Shown here piece after piece: positions 37,680 to 48,269 of a stretch of 64,000 bases of DNA. Source of the stretch: Sisyra terminalis (taxonomy: Eukaryota; Arthropoda; Insecta; Neuroptera; Sisyridae). The stretch covers positions 19,964,001 to 20,028,000 of the forward strand of contig OY292275.1 of NCBI GenBank assembly GCA_958496175.1, written 5' to 3'. The notes under the pieces are model-generated. The model was given only the letters and a program-made list of their open reading frames with translations. It was not told where the DNA came from and did not search any database. A program made the position numbers and the translations under genes. Numbering within the stretch: the first letter of the stretch is position 1; each line of letters opens with the position of its first letter.

Positions 37680-38619
37680 TCTATCTATTATTATAAAGAG
37701 GAAAGATTTGATTGTTTGTTTGCTTTGAATAGGCTCCGAAACTACTTGAACGATTTGAAAAATTCTTTCACTGTTGAAAAGCTACACTATTTCCGGTGAA
37801 CATAGGCTATATTAAGTTTTCAAAAAAGTAAGGAATCCATATTAAAACTCCAATAATGTAACCCAAGGTCTGAAAAAATTACCAAAAAACATTCTTTTAT
37901 CGCGTGCGCTGCGAAAACTATTGGTTATAGAACAAGTACGATTTTGCAGAACATATCATTATCTACAAAAAATAGAGCGACAGCATATGTCTAACTATTA
38001 TAGTTATGTCAAAATAAGTGTTTTTTCATTTTAAAAAATATATATAAATGACATCGTTATAAAAGCTCTTTTATTTATACTTTGGGATTAATCCTTATCA
38101 AAATAAATGACTTCATATTTAAGTTTGCTTCAATACCATTATATAACTTTTTAAGTTATCCAATTTGAACATTCCATTCGAAAGATATCACAAGTTCAAA
38201 AATGTAAGTTATTTGAAAAATGTCGCATGGTCACCCCATTTTACTAATAATTAAGACCAACTTTATTGAACTTGGAGATATTTTTTATTCATGTATAGAT
38301 GCTGATTGATTTAAAGATTCTTTGGTCTACGGTAGGTATACCTACCGTAGCTATACGCAATAGACATACTCTTTTTAGATATTTATAAATATTTTTTGAA
38401 AATTAATTGATTATTACCTAGAACAATTTTATTCTTTGCAAGAGTTTATTAAATGTGTCTCTTTAAAGTTGACAAAATAGTGTTTTAAGTATGATTATGT
38501 TTTTCGTAAAAGAAATAAGAAAAATAAAAATTTTCATATTTTCATATACCACTACAAATTTGAAAAGAAAACATAATCTACACCTACGTTACGCAGACGA
38601 AATTGCGGGAATCAGCTAG
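37680..38619 (+). mobile_element. Helitron-like element, copy B
   Basis: Starts TCTATCTATTATTATAAAG after an A, ends ATCAGCTAG before a T. The 5' part (TTTGATTGTTTGTTTG, ACTACTTGAACGATTTGAAA, TTCTTTCACTG) is the form widely seen in short insect Helitrons. The 3' 350 bases match copy A at 10.4-10.77 kb, including the GGTAGGTATACCTACC palindrome (38333-38348) and the pre-terminal ACGCAGACGAA segment. At 940 bp and without coding it is non-autonomous. Confidence 0.75.
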
Positions 38620-40348
38620 TAAATATATAAAAATTTTAAAAAATTGAGCCAAAAAAAATATTTGGATTCCCAACGTGGCTTACTTTTCATTTTTCGGTCA
38701 TCATCGGTATTGGTCCAGTAGTTCCCAAGGCAAGAACAAATAATTAAACAAAAAGAAACATTTTTGACCCCCAATATCTAATAGACTTCATAAAAGATTT
38801 ATCATATAAACAATATAAGATTTAAGAAATTTTTGGATTTTTTTTTCAAATAGTTTTCATTAATACTTTTCTATTGTACTTTCTAGTTTATGATATTTTT
38901 TATTATAAAAATTCATTCATTTTGCGTTGAAATTTTATAGTGTAACCCGTTTAAACCCGAGGTTCCCAACATTTTGTGAACCATTTTTTGTTCCTGAGAA
39001 AAAAACGTAAAACAAAACACTCCCTTTTCTTAAAATACTTTATTAAAATAATTTTAATGAAACACTGTATTGTTATTTTTTTGAAAATGATCATATTTTG
39101 ATATCATTATTTAATGAGACCAAATTTTCATTGAATATTGTAACTATGGATTTGCATCTTCAGTTAATAGTACAACACAATGGAACACAATATAATAAAT
39201 GATCAATTATGAAGCGTTAAAATTTTTCTTCATTTGATCGAAAAATACTTCAATATTTGTATAGTTAATGTCGTTCACTTGGAAAGCTCCAGAATCCACT
39301 GATGGGGTGATACCATCCCCATTGAAAACTACTGGTATAGGAATATATAAATTCAAATATCAATTTAAAACTATTACTTTTAAGGAATGATCGCAAGTTC
39401 GTCAATAACTCAAAAGATATAGCTTTAACAACGTTATATTGGTTCATAGTACATATAATTCTTATTTTTACGTAATTCTGTAAAATAAAGTTACTATTAT
39501 ATTCAAAAGTTAAATATTGTGACGATCTAAAGATTAAATTAACTCAATTAAATAATGAGCCACATTATATTAAAATCAATGCAGTAATACCAATTTCGCT
39601 GACCTTCGATGTTAAATATTCAATTTACTCAATCGAAAAAAATTTCTAACCGTATTTGTTCTTCAAATTACAAATAATTAACACTTAAATTAGTTTCAAT
39701 GACAATAAGAATTATTCTCTTTTGAGAACTTGCAATCAGTATATTTAAACGAATGGCTTCGTATTTGAACTTCCAATCGCAAGTACGTGTAAAAATGGCT
39801 TCATATCATTTACAGGTAACAGAATATTTTTTGAGGGAAAGTAAGCAGAAACATGGGCAGATTTAAACAACTTATGTAATTTGCTACATTATTAAATGAG
39901 GCGAATTAAAAACAATTGACCTTTTGAAAATTGAGCAGCAAAAATTAAAATATATTAAGTCATAAACTTGCCATACTCTGAACTCTTTCACTTACGAAGA
40001 TTTCGTAAATTTTAATTTATTTCATATTGTAAATCTTTTAAACGGGGAATCGGTATCTTCAATGGAATTCATATAAAACAATAGTTCTATGGAAGTTGTC
40101 AATAAAAATGATCCAATTTTCATTTATAAAATTTATAATGGCCCTCTTAAGAGTTCTAATCTTTAGCATGAAATATCCTATGACAAGTTTGGTAAGACTT
40201 GTTTGCACTGCTGATTTAATGTTTTCTTACTCCTATTGGGGCAAGTTTGATTATTTAAGAAACACTGTTGTAGTATAGATAATGAACAAATAATAATAAA
40301 ATTACAGCAAACGAAACCATAGATCAGCTACAAACTAACCCAAACTGA
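38620..40348. other. intergenic, no gene seen
   Basis: AT-rich. No supported exon. Confidence 0.45.
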
Positions 40349-40372
40349 CCGACCTAAAAGGGACATGAGCCT
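40349..40372. repeat. terminal fragment of the GGCAACGTTG MITE family
   Basis: GACCTAAAAGGGACATGAGC equals the right-end sequence of copy 2 (AAAAGGGACATGAGC). Only this end is left, abutting a SINE. Confidence 0.5.
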
Positions 40373-40375
40373 AAT

Positions 40376-40546
40376 TTTTGTAATTGTTTTAATTATTATT
40401 TACCGTCGCTTTATAACAACTAAAGTCTTTAGCGACTCTAGGGTTAATAAAAATCCGTAATCGAGCAAATTTGCTTGATATGAGGATCGAACTCAAAGCC
40501 TACTAGTTTTGGAGCGATCACCTTGACCACTTGGCCACCAGTGGGC
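40376..40546 (-). repeat. tRNA-derived SINE, copy 2
   Basis: Minus-strand head GGTGGCCAAGTGGTCAAGG (A box) and GTTCGATCC (B box), body with CCCTAGAGTCGCTAAAG and the GCGACGGTAAATAATAATTA tail, as in the other copies. Confidence 0.8.
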
Positions 40547-40658
40547 TTCAAAATATTTTGTAGTATTTTATAAAATGTAAGAGATGCACCATCTGATCAA
40601 ATATCTTCAGGGAGCCATGGAAAAATAAAGTTTACTGCTTTAATCAATAAGTGTAAGG

Positions 40659-40848
40659 CAGTGTTTCTTAGCCTTTCAAATGAGCTGCACTCCTTTAAAT
40701 CGGAAAATTGGTCCCCACACCAAATTTCAATTTAGAAAAATGCATTTTTCGCGAAATTTATCATCAAAAATTTCATAATTTATATGGTTAGGAGCTTCTC
40801 ACGCATCCCCAAAAATATCTTCCTGCGCCCCCAAGTTAAGAAACATTA
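40659..40848. mobile_element. hAT-type MITE with 8-bp target duplication
   Basis: Terminal repeats CAGTGTTTCTTAGCC and, reversed from the right, TAATGTTTCTTAACTTGG, of the CAGTGGTTCTCAACC class. Flanks are GTGTAAGG (40651-40658) and GTGTAAGA (40849-40856), 7 of 8 identical, the expected hAT duplication length. 190 bp, no coding. Confidence 0.75.
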
Positions 40849-40856
40849 GTGTAAGA

Positions 40857-43030
40857 GCTTAAAAGGTAATGTTTATTTTTGTTTCCTGAAACTTTAGGCT
40901 CAAATATTGTAAAAATATAATTCAGAAAACTAAAAAAAACCTTTAGAAATTTTTTTGGTAGTACGTTAAGTTTTTCTCTAAAGATATTTAGGTTTAGAAA
41001 TTTATTGTTTTTTAAGTAACCAGAGAAAAATTATTATTTTTCCACGTAACTGTCGTAAATGATTATTAAATATTAAAAGCTTTCATATTTTAAGGAGCGT
41101 TACAGTATCCCGCAATCTTTTGCTATCGGAAATAAAATAATATGTTTATTTTTTTTTTTTGAATTATTCATCAAATTTATAACACAATTCCAAGATACAA
41201 AAAAAGTTTGTTAAATTATGATAAATTTCGTGGATTGGAAAAAATATTAAGAACAAGTCTTCGAGGGTTGAGTTTAAATACTACTGTAACAGCATATTCG
41301 AGATCTATGAGATCCATGTACAGCTCTATAATACTTATACATTTAGCCATATTCTTAACCAATATATCTGAAAATTCACACGTACTTATCTTTTTCCGTT
41401 TTTTCGAAATGTATGTAAAATTTATAATTACTATTTAAGATGTAAAACCATGTTATTTAATGACAATTTTTATTAAATTAGTTACTAGAGAAATTTTAAT
41501 TAATATTTATTTCTATTCTGTCCCTTTATGTAGGTTTGTAGTATATATGACATAAATTAAGGTGCGGCTTATCAATTTCTATCATCAATTTCAGAACTGA
41601 AATATTTAAATTTCAAAACTTTAACAAAATAATTTCCAGCATTTATATAACTACCTATATCAAGCTTGCAATAGAGTACCTAAGTCTTAAGTTAAATTAA
41701 TTCTGAATATATTTATATACCTACTTAATGTGCATTACATTATTAATTGATGTATTTATATAAAACTGAATAATATTAAGGTAATATAAAATCAATAAAA
41801 ATCCTTCGAGCTACGACAGATTAATTAATAAATGATTTTTAAAGATCAACAACCTAAAAATACTGACACAATTTTAAAAATGTTATATAATCTAATTTAA
41901 ATTTTTGAGGTATAATTTTTGAGTTGATTCAGATGTTTTCCTACGTTATTATTTTCATGTTAAATTATTTGGGAATTCCTCAAAATTGGTGGATATATGT
42001 TTCAGTGATTTACTTATTTTTACAAGTTATTTCCGTTTTGAATAAAAAAATTATTATACTTAAACACATCGTTATACATACCTCTATGTCAAAAGAACAA
42101 ACTTTCCTTTTCTCCGTTTGGTACCCCCATTAGCAGATAAATATAGTAATTATGATATCGAATAATTAAAAATAATTATCATATTATTGACTTTTACCTT
42201 AAACTCTTGTTAACATTGCAAAAATTAAAATAATTTATTTTGCTGATAATAATAACGTGCCATTGAAATGAAAAATACGGGACAAATCTTAAAGATTTCA
42301 ATGCTCGGCTAGAAGAGAAAAGTGAAAAAAAATGCTTTCATTTTTGTTTTTTTAATAAATTTAATTGGGATTTTGGAAATGATCAAATTTGAATGCAGTG
42401 CTTGATATATTTTACATGAGAATCGGTGATGTAATATCACTAAATTGAGTTTACATTAAAAGTCGCTTTCTCACTTTAAGGTTTTACATAAAGTGTTAAC
42501 ACAACGCTGGTTGAATAATCGTTCGATTTGATGGCTCTGCCAAAATTATAAATCTACCTTTCTTCTTGCATTGAACATCCCTTTGTTTTATTGTATAAAA
42601 ATAAAGTACTGTGCCAAGAATTTTAAAACCTTCACACATGATTCGCAAATGACCGTTTTGATTATATCATCCTCGAGAATGCGTATATTTGAAGAAAAAA
42701 AAATGCGTTGGCTCCAATCGCTCTCACTTTTGAGCAATTTTAGCGGTTACTTCAATAAATTTAGTGCCCATCTAGATAAGATGTATTACATTACGGCTGA
42801 CGACAGAGAAAAAATATAGTGTAACCGGGTTTGGATGAAAGATGTAAAAGGAAAAAATGTCATTTCCGTGAATAAGTAAAAGGAACGTGTGACGACGCCA
42901 ATTCTTGCATGGACGCTTTGGACATGGAGGACCCCCAATGATAAGTTTTTCTTGACCGAAGGAAGGGACATATCAATGCAACAGTAACGGTATAGGTGGG
43001 AATGCTTTAGTTATTACATATCAATATGAA
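40857..43030. other. intergenic, no gene seen
   Basis: AT-rich. Open frames at 41208-41438, 41924-42133 and 42571-42819 lack recognisable domains and are not linked by convincing splice sites. Confidence 0.45.
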
Positions 43031-43035
43031 AAACC

Positions 43036-43064
43036 TATATATATAAATAAAAGGCTCAATCATT
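43036..43064 (+). promoter_or_regulatory. core promoter of His-rich gene 3
   Basis: TATATATATAAATA at 43036-43049 with TCAATCATT initiator-like sequence at 43056-43064; start codon at 43126. Confidence 0.55.
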
Positions 43065-43125
43065 TAACAACAAATCCACATAGCAAGTGAAGTGTGCTAA
43101 GTAAAAAAAAAAATTATCACAGAAA

Positions 43126-43767
43126 ATGGCTTGTCTGAGAAATATTGTACGTGAAACGGTGAATCCTTAATTTTTGTTTTCCAATCTTGTGTTGTGATTA
43201 AATTTTTTTTGATTTTTTAAGTTGATAAATTTACTTCTTTTTGAACCCAATATTAATCCAAAAACAAAAATTAAAAGCCGATTTAGTTAGTGATTTTAAA
43301 TTGTTTTTTATTAACCAATGGATATTTTTTAGTTCTTATTGGTAGCAGTAATGGTAGCAGTTGTAGCTGCAAGTCCGATTCCAGAACCAACGTGGGGATC
43401 ACCCAAACAGTAAGTGAACTATTTAAAGTGAAAATTTGTGAAATTTCACTTTTTTCCCAACAAATTTCTAATATTCTAATCAGAAAAGACACGCAAATTT
43501 TAATGAGAGTGTCTGGAAATAGTTCGCAAAATTTCTTTCCTCACTAATAAGCGGAAATTGAGAGAAAATGTATTTTTTTTTCACAGTGTTCACTACAAAA
43601 TTCATGTGCCATATGAGGTCCATCATGTACATCATCACCACGTGAAGAAAGTCCACGTGCCAGTTGTCCACGAGCATTTGGTCGTCAAAGAAGTTCATCA
43701 CGATCCGTTGCCAGTGATTCACGAACCTATTCATTACGATGTACCACATTACCATGGATGGTGGTGA
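43126..43767 (+). CDS. small secreted His/Val-rich protein
   Basis: Exons 43126-43146, 43333-43409, 43587-43767; 92 residues. Intron phases and the split His codon (CA|T) equal those of the genes at 3.3 and 29.8 kb. Signal peptide residues 1-20 (NIFLLVAVMVAVVAAS). The mature part starts PIPEPTWGSP, then VHYKIHVPYEVHHVHHHHVK and continues with alternating His/Val dyads (VHVPVVHEHLVVKEVHHDP), ending YHGWW. The regular H-x-V alternation would form a beta strand with His on one face, fitting metal binding or chitin/cuticle association; this is inference. The whole mature part is in exon 3. AATAAA at 43828. Confidence 0.87.
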
Positions 43768-43827
43768 AGAAATTAAAAACACTTTATACTCCAATTAGCA
43801 AATAATGTGTTAGTTACTTAATATCAA

Positions 43828-43833
43828 AATAAA
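43828..43833 (+). terminator. polyadenylation signal of His-rich gene 3
   Basis: AATAAA 61 bases after the stop codon. Confidence 0.65.
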
Positions 43834-44247
43834 AAATATTTTCATTTTTTCCATGAAAAAAATCAAAATATTTACTAGCAAATTTGCAGCCATCAAGAAG
43901 AAAATTGTTATGATTAAAAAAGGATAAATCGTTTTCGTTAAAAACTTGTACATATTCTGCCGTTTACTACATTATAAGTTTTTGTTTTTTTATTGTACCT
44001 TTGAAAAACTTTTAATTTGTTGAAAACATTTAAAAAACACGTACCTTTTCAACTAAACTGTTTAATCAGATACGATCTATGTATATACTTAATTGGGATA
44101 TTAATAAAATATCAATTACAAACTTTATTCATTATGTTATTGATGCATTCTTTTCAGATAATCGAAGTAAAAATATTTTACTAGAAAACTACCATTTTAA
44201 ATAAAATACAACTGACAAAATAATTATTTTAAATAGTCATCATCCTA

Positions 44248-44280
44248 CCTGATGATGACAGCCAAAAACGGTTGAAACGT
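44248..44280 (+). repeat. CCTGATGA-GAAACGT motif, third copy
   Basis: CCTGATGATGACAGCC, short A-rich loop, GGTTGAAACGTG. A stem of AGCC with GGTT can form. Related to 9056 and 37094. Confidence 0.4.
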
Positions 44281-46089
44281 GTAATCAAGAAAGAAATTGA
44301 GTCATAGGACATACATTATTATTCATTAAAGAAAATTACTGTAAGTTCTACAAAAAAATAAACACAAAAAAAATATTCCTTCATAGCTAACAACTCGTAT
44401 TTAGTCGGAAGATATACGAGTACGTATTTTGGTTTATTCGCTTGTTTTTTAATCGTACGTAATTATTAAGTGGTTTTGAGTAACTCTTATTAATTAAGTC
44501 CAATTTTTACAAGATTATTACCAATTATGTGGTAATCGAATGTAAATTCGCTTACTCTTTCAAATGTGATATCTTTTTAATATCGTAGTAATCTAATGCA
44601 AGTGAAGACATAATAAATTACAAATAAAGTTGTAAGTTTTATTTATAAAAGATAACTTTCATATCAACCCGGCAAGTTGGATTGAACCAAAGAGGATAGT
44701 TGACTGAAGGCAGGAAATTCTTCATGCAAATGCTTTCTACTAGAATTAGTCAGATACCCATTGATGTATCCACGTTATCCATTAGGTCTACCGACTGATT
44801 ATGAGGTATACATAGCAAACTTTAAACTCCATAAGATGAAAAATTTAATAAAAGAAGGGATAAAAGAATCAGATAAAAGAAACCACCTGAGCCCAAATTA
44901 TAAAAGAAAAACCATAACGATACGTTTGTAAGCACAGAAATAAGATATTTTTTTAATCTTATGTAATAGTTGACATTTATTTAATGTTATACAATATTTA
45001 AGAAATAAAAATAAAAAATGGATTTCCAGGCAGAAAAATTACTCTTAAAATCTGATTTCTCTTCACTAAATTAATTTTCCCATAAAAATAGCAGTAAATA
45101 TGTATTTTGAGGAATCGAAAAAAAAAATCCATTATGTTCATCATTTTTAATCGTCTATACCAGGGGTGGGCAAACGGTCGATCACGAACAGGTCGCCAGT
45201 CGATCGCGAACAAGGCGACAATCGATCGCAGGCATTTTAAATAATTTTTAGGTAAATTTCAAATCTTTTAATTGAAAATTTGTACCAAAAATTAAGCAGA
45301 CAATGAAACTTGAATTTAAAATTACATTCGCATCTCTTATACAACAGATTTTACCGATTCCCAAATAGTGCTTCTAAAAATCCTTTCAATTCATTCGCTC
45401 TTTAATTTTGTATTTGCTTTTAATTTAACCCATTCTTCGAAGTCGATAGCGTATAAATAAGAAAAATTATTGCCGATCATACCAGTATTAATTTTACACA
45501 CCCCTAGTCAATACTTTATATCCCTTGTACTGCATCCAAAAAATATAATTTTATTAAATGTGAATATGAAGTTTTTTCTTAATGGCTTAGATAACTAGTT
45601 AATAAGAAATAATACATGTGATTGACGAACCTATGCTGGCTAATAAGTTCATATCGTTGAGAAAGTGTTTTAATCACCCATACTGCATCCAAGAAATATA
45701 GTTTGACGAATCAAAAACATTAGAAAATTTTTGTATAATTTATGTTTTCATTATAAAGTGATAAGTTTATTTAAATTTTATATTTTTTTTTCTTTTAATT
45801 TACATTTTACGAGAATTCATCACCTTTTATATTGATCTATAATTTTGTTTTATTTAACTAATCAGAGATTATTTTTATGAATTTTTCATTAGGTCAAATC
45901 GGTTGTAAATAAAATTGAAATTTAATTTCACATTTATTTTTTTATTGGGAAAATCTTAGCCTATTAAATTAGGTAGTTACATCTTGTAAACAAGGTTTAA
46001 TATAAAAACTCTTGTTAGCATCAGGACACCAAAAACCGGTGAACTAGTAAATCCTATTTCTAATACTGATAATTTTCATTTGATTTATT
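44281..46089. other. intergenic with a hAT-like end at 45161
   Basis: CAGGGGTGGGCAAAC at 45163-45177 is a classic hAT-type terminal sequence, followed by GGTCGATCACGAA repeats of a CGATCGCGAA word to 45230. A matching opposite end is not certain. No gene seen. Confidence 0.5.
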
Positions 46090-46900
46090 TACCTTCATTC
46101 TAATGTCTGCTTTTTATGTAAAAATGCTTTTCATAACTTTTTACATAAGGGCACTGCTTTATAATCTGTTGAGAAAATATATCCTTATAAGCTGAAAACT
46201 TAATTTCAGGCCAAATTATGTGCAGGCACTTTTCCCCCCTAAATTTTTCGTTTTATTTTTCCACGCAATTATCCTTTAACATAAAATTTCTTTATGTAGC
46301 CGCGATAAGAATAATCCCACCATCAATATTTTATACAATCTTAGTGAAGAAAATCATTCTTTACATCCTTATTACGCAATTGAAAAGTATTCTTTTTGGA
46401 AGTTTGAAATGAAATTGCTTCAGTCTTTAAACATCCAGGAATTTTTTTTTTAACATAACTACTCATATAAGGGCATTATTTTGTAATTTGTTAGGAAAAT
46501 TATCTCTTAAAAGTACAAATAATATATTTACTCTAAAATATTCTGCTAAATTTTAACGAAGAAAACCATCCACCAACCAAATTCATGCACTTGGAAACTA
46601 TCTTTTTTGAAACTTTGAAATGATACTGCAGGTGTCCATTTGAACATAGGATAAAAATTTATTCACATAACAACTCACGTAAGGACATTGTTTTATAATC
46701 CATTCGAAATCGACCGATCTGAGGGCAAATTTGGTGCATGTATTTTCAGCACCTCAATTTCCTGTTTTGATTTCCCAAGGATCTAGTCAATAAATATAAA
46801 TTGTTTTTCTTAAATACCGTTACATCCTTTATATGCACTTAAAAAAAGTCCTTTTTGAAACTTTGAAACAATATTGCGGGTGTCGACCATTGCCGAGCAT
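46090..46900 (-). repeat. array of ~335-bp-family repeat, inverted arm
   Basis: Three diverged units in minus orientation. Each has a TTTTTGAAACTTTGAAAYRATATTG-type core (46393, 46598, 46850 approx.) followed by GGTGTCC and by ATAAGGGCATTGTTTTATAAT. These are the reverse complement of the units at 48.3-50.1 kb (GGACACCC, TTTCAAAGTTTCAAAAAGG). Units here are shortened, about 205-250 bases. Confidence 0.75.
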
Positions 46901-47234
46901 CGTCGAGCCTAACTAAGTCATTCCCAAAATTCTATTTCACAAAAATCGAAAATTCAAAGTTCTCTCCCCCTTTAATGAATTTTCTCATGATTGACATCAT
47001 TAGATGTTTCTACAAAAAAAATCCACTCGACATTGTGTGATGTCACTAAGCCAGTAAGTAAAAACAAAATGAAAAAATATAACGCGTCGATCGATCGATC
47101 ATTTCCAAGCCCGAAATGTTGGAACTGTTCGATCGAATATTTCTCTAAAGAAATGTCTGGAATTAAGAATTTATGTTAATTACAATATATTATAAGTTGT
47201 AAGGAAGAGAAATCAATTATTAGAAATTATAAAA
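46901..47234. other. spacer inside the inverted repeat
   Basis: Includes TCGATCGATCGATC at 47087-47100. No gene recognised. Confidence 0.45.
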
Positions 47235-47315
47235 ATCCTGGACCAATCGAGACGCGAACCTGGGACGACGGGTTCCGGCGGCGACGGCGACCTTAGCGAC
47301 TTGGCTATCAGATGA
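47235..47315 (-). repeat. GC-rich tRNA-derived SINE head, third family
   Basis: On the minus strand, GATAGCCAAGTCGCTAAGG (A-box region), a GC-rich GCCGTCGCCGCCGG middle and CCAGGTTCGCGTCTCG (B box). It stands out by its GC content from the surrounding 25-30% GC DNA. No acceptor stem; a retroposon head. Confidence 0.55.
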
Positions 47316-47775
47316 TATATGTAAATGACGTTAGAACTCATATATAAACAATTATAATGAGATTTGTAGAAAATTGTTTTTTTTTTCGATCGAAATAATT
47401 AGAATTGTTTATATAATAATTATAAATATAAATAATATAATATAAATAATTATAATTAAAATTTTCCAACCATAGGTGCTCTAGGTTGAGAGGATGAGTA
47501 TTCTTATTAAAAAAAAAAGCTCTGAAATATAAAACTCAAGAGGATAGGTGTGGTAAATCGAGTTGAAACAATGTATTCAATTAAAAAAAATATTAATGTT
47601 ATGTATCAGTTCAGTTAATAGGTACTATAATATTAGTTTTTCCATTATTACAATAATTTATATAATTTATGTAAAGTATCAATTGTTACAATCATATACA
47701 TATATACAGTAAATAAAAAGCTTTTGACTTTTCTGAAATTTTGATTATTTATCACTTTAATCACTTTATCACTTC
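47316..47775. other. AT-rich spacer
   Basis: TATAAATAAT-type low-complexity sequence (47405-47465). Nothing else seen. Confidence 0.5.
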
Positions 47776-48245
47776 ACAGGCACTGATTTAATTGTTGAAG
47801 TAAATACATTCGTGTTCTTCTTGTGGATACCAATTTGGGAAATGATATCCTTGATGAGTTAGATGGAAGATTCTGGAACGATCCGCATTCATTCCTCAAA
47901 CGTCCATTTGGAAATGATGAACAATTCAAATTCATTGAAATATTCTCGGTTGTCTTCGGTAAGATTCCTCTGAAAAGAAAATTTCAGTAAGAACAATTTT
48001 TACAAATTTCAATAACTCTAACACTTACTAAACATTTATCTCCCAAAAGTGTAAAACTTTCTTCAACCCTAATAAAACTGCCCTTGTCCTCACTATCAAG
48101 GAAAGTTTAATCTGTAATAATACAATGATTTAAATTAATAAAACAAATCATACGTCCAATTTATAAGTTGTAAACTAGTAAACTTACGCCGCAGCCCAAT
48201 TTCATAAAGAAATAAATGGTTGCCTAACTTTTCCTTTTCTAAAAA
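47776..48245 (-). other. possible small spliced locus of unknown nature
   Basis: On the minus strand there are three consecutive segments with good splice sites: donor GTAAGT at 48186, a segment 48111-48029 between TTATTACAG and GTAAGTG, and an acceptor TTTTCTTTTCAG at 47970 opening a 65-codon frame (GILPKTTENISMNLNCSS...). The frames do not join: the middle segment leads into an immediate TAA. It may be a non-coding transcript, a decayed gene, or coincidence. Confidence 0.25.
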
Positions 48246-48269
48246 AACGGATAACAAGGATTGTATTTA

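Noticed and set aside
41208..41438. Hydrophobic plus-strand frame (SRSMRSMYSSIILI...) as a possible Gr fragment
   Set aside because: Only a vague similarity to the LRRLYSA segment, no TYhhhhhQF exon nearby and no splice-linked neighbours.
42571..42971. Two overlapping opposite-strand frames upstream of His-rich gene 3
   Set aside because: No domain, signal peptide or splice continuation; ends just before a promoter with its own gene.
45163..45508. Complete hAT element from CAGGGGTGGGCAAAC to a CACACCCCTAG-like end
   Set aside because: The right end matches poorly and no 8-bp target duplication could be found, so only the left end is reported.
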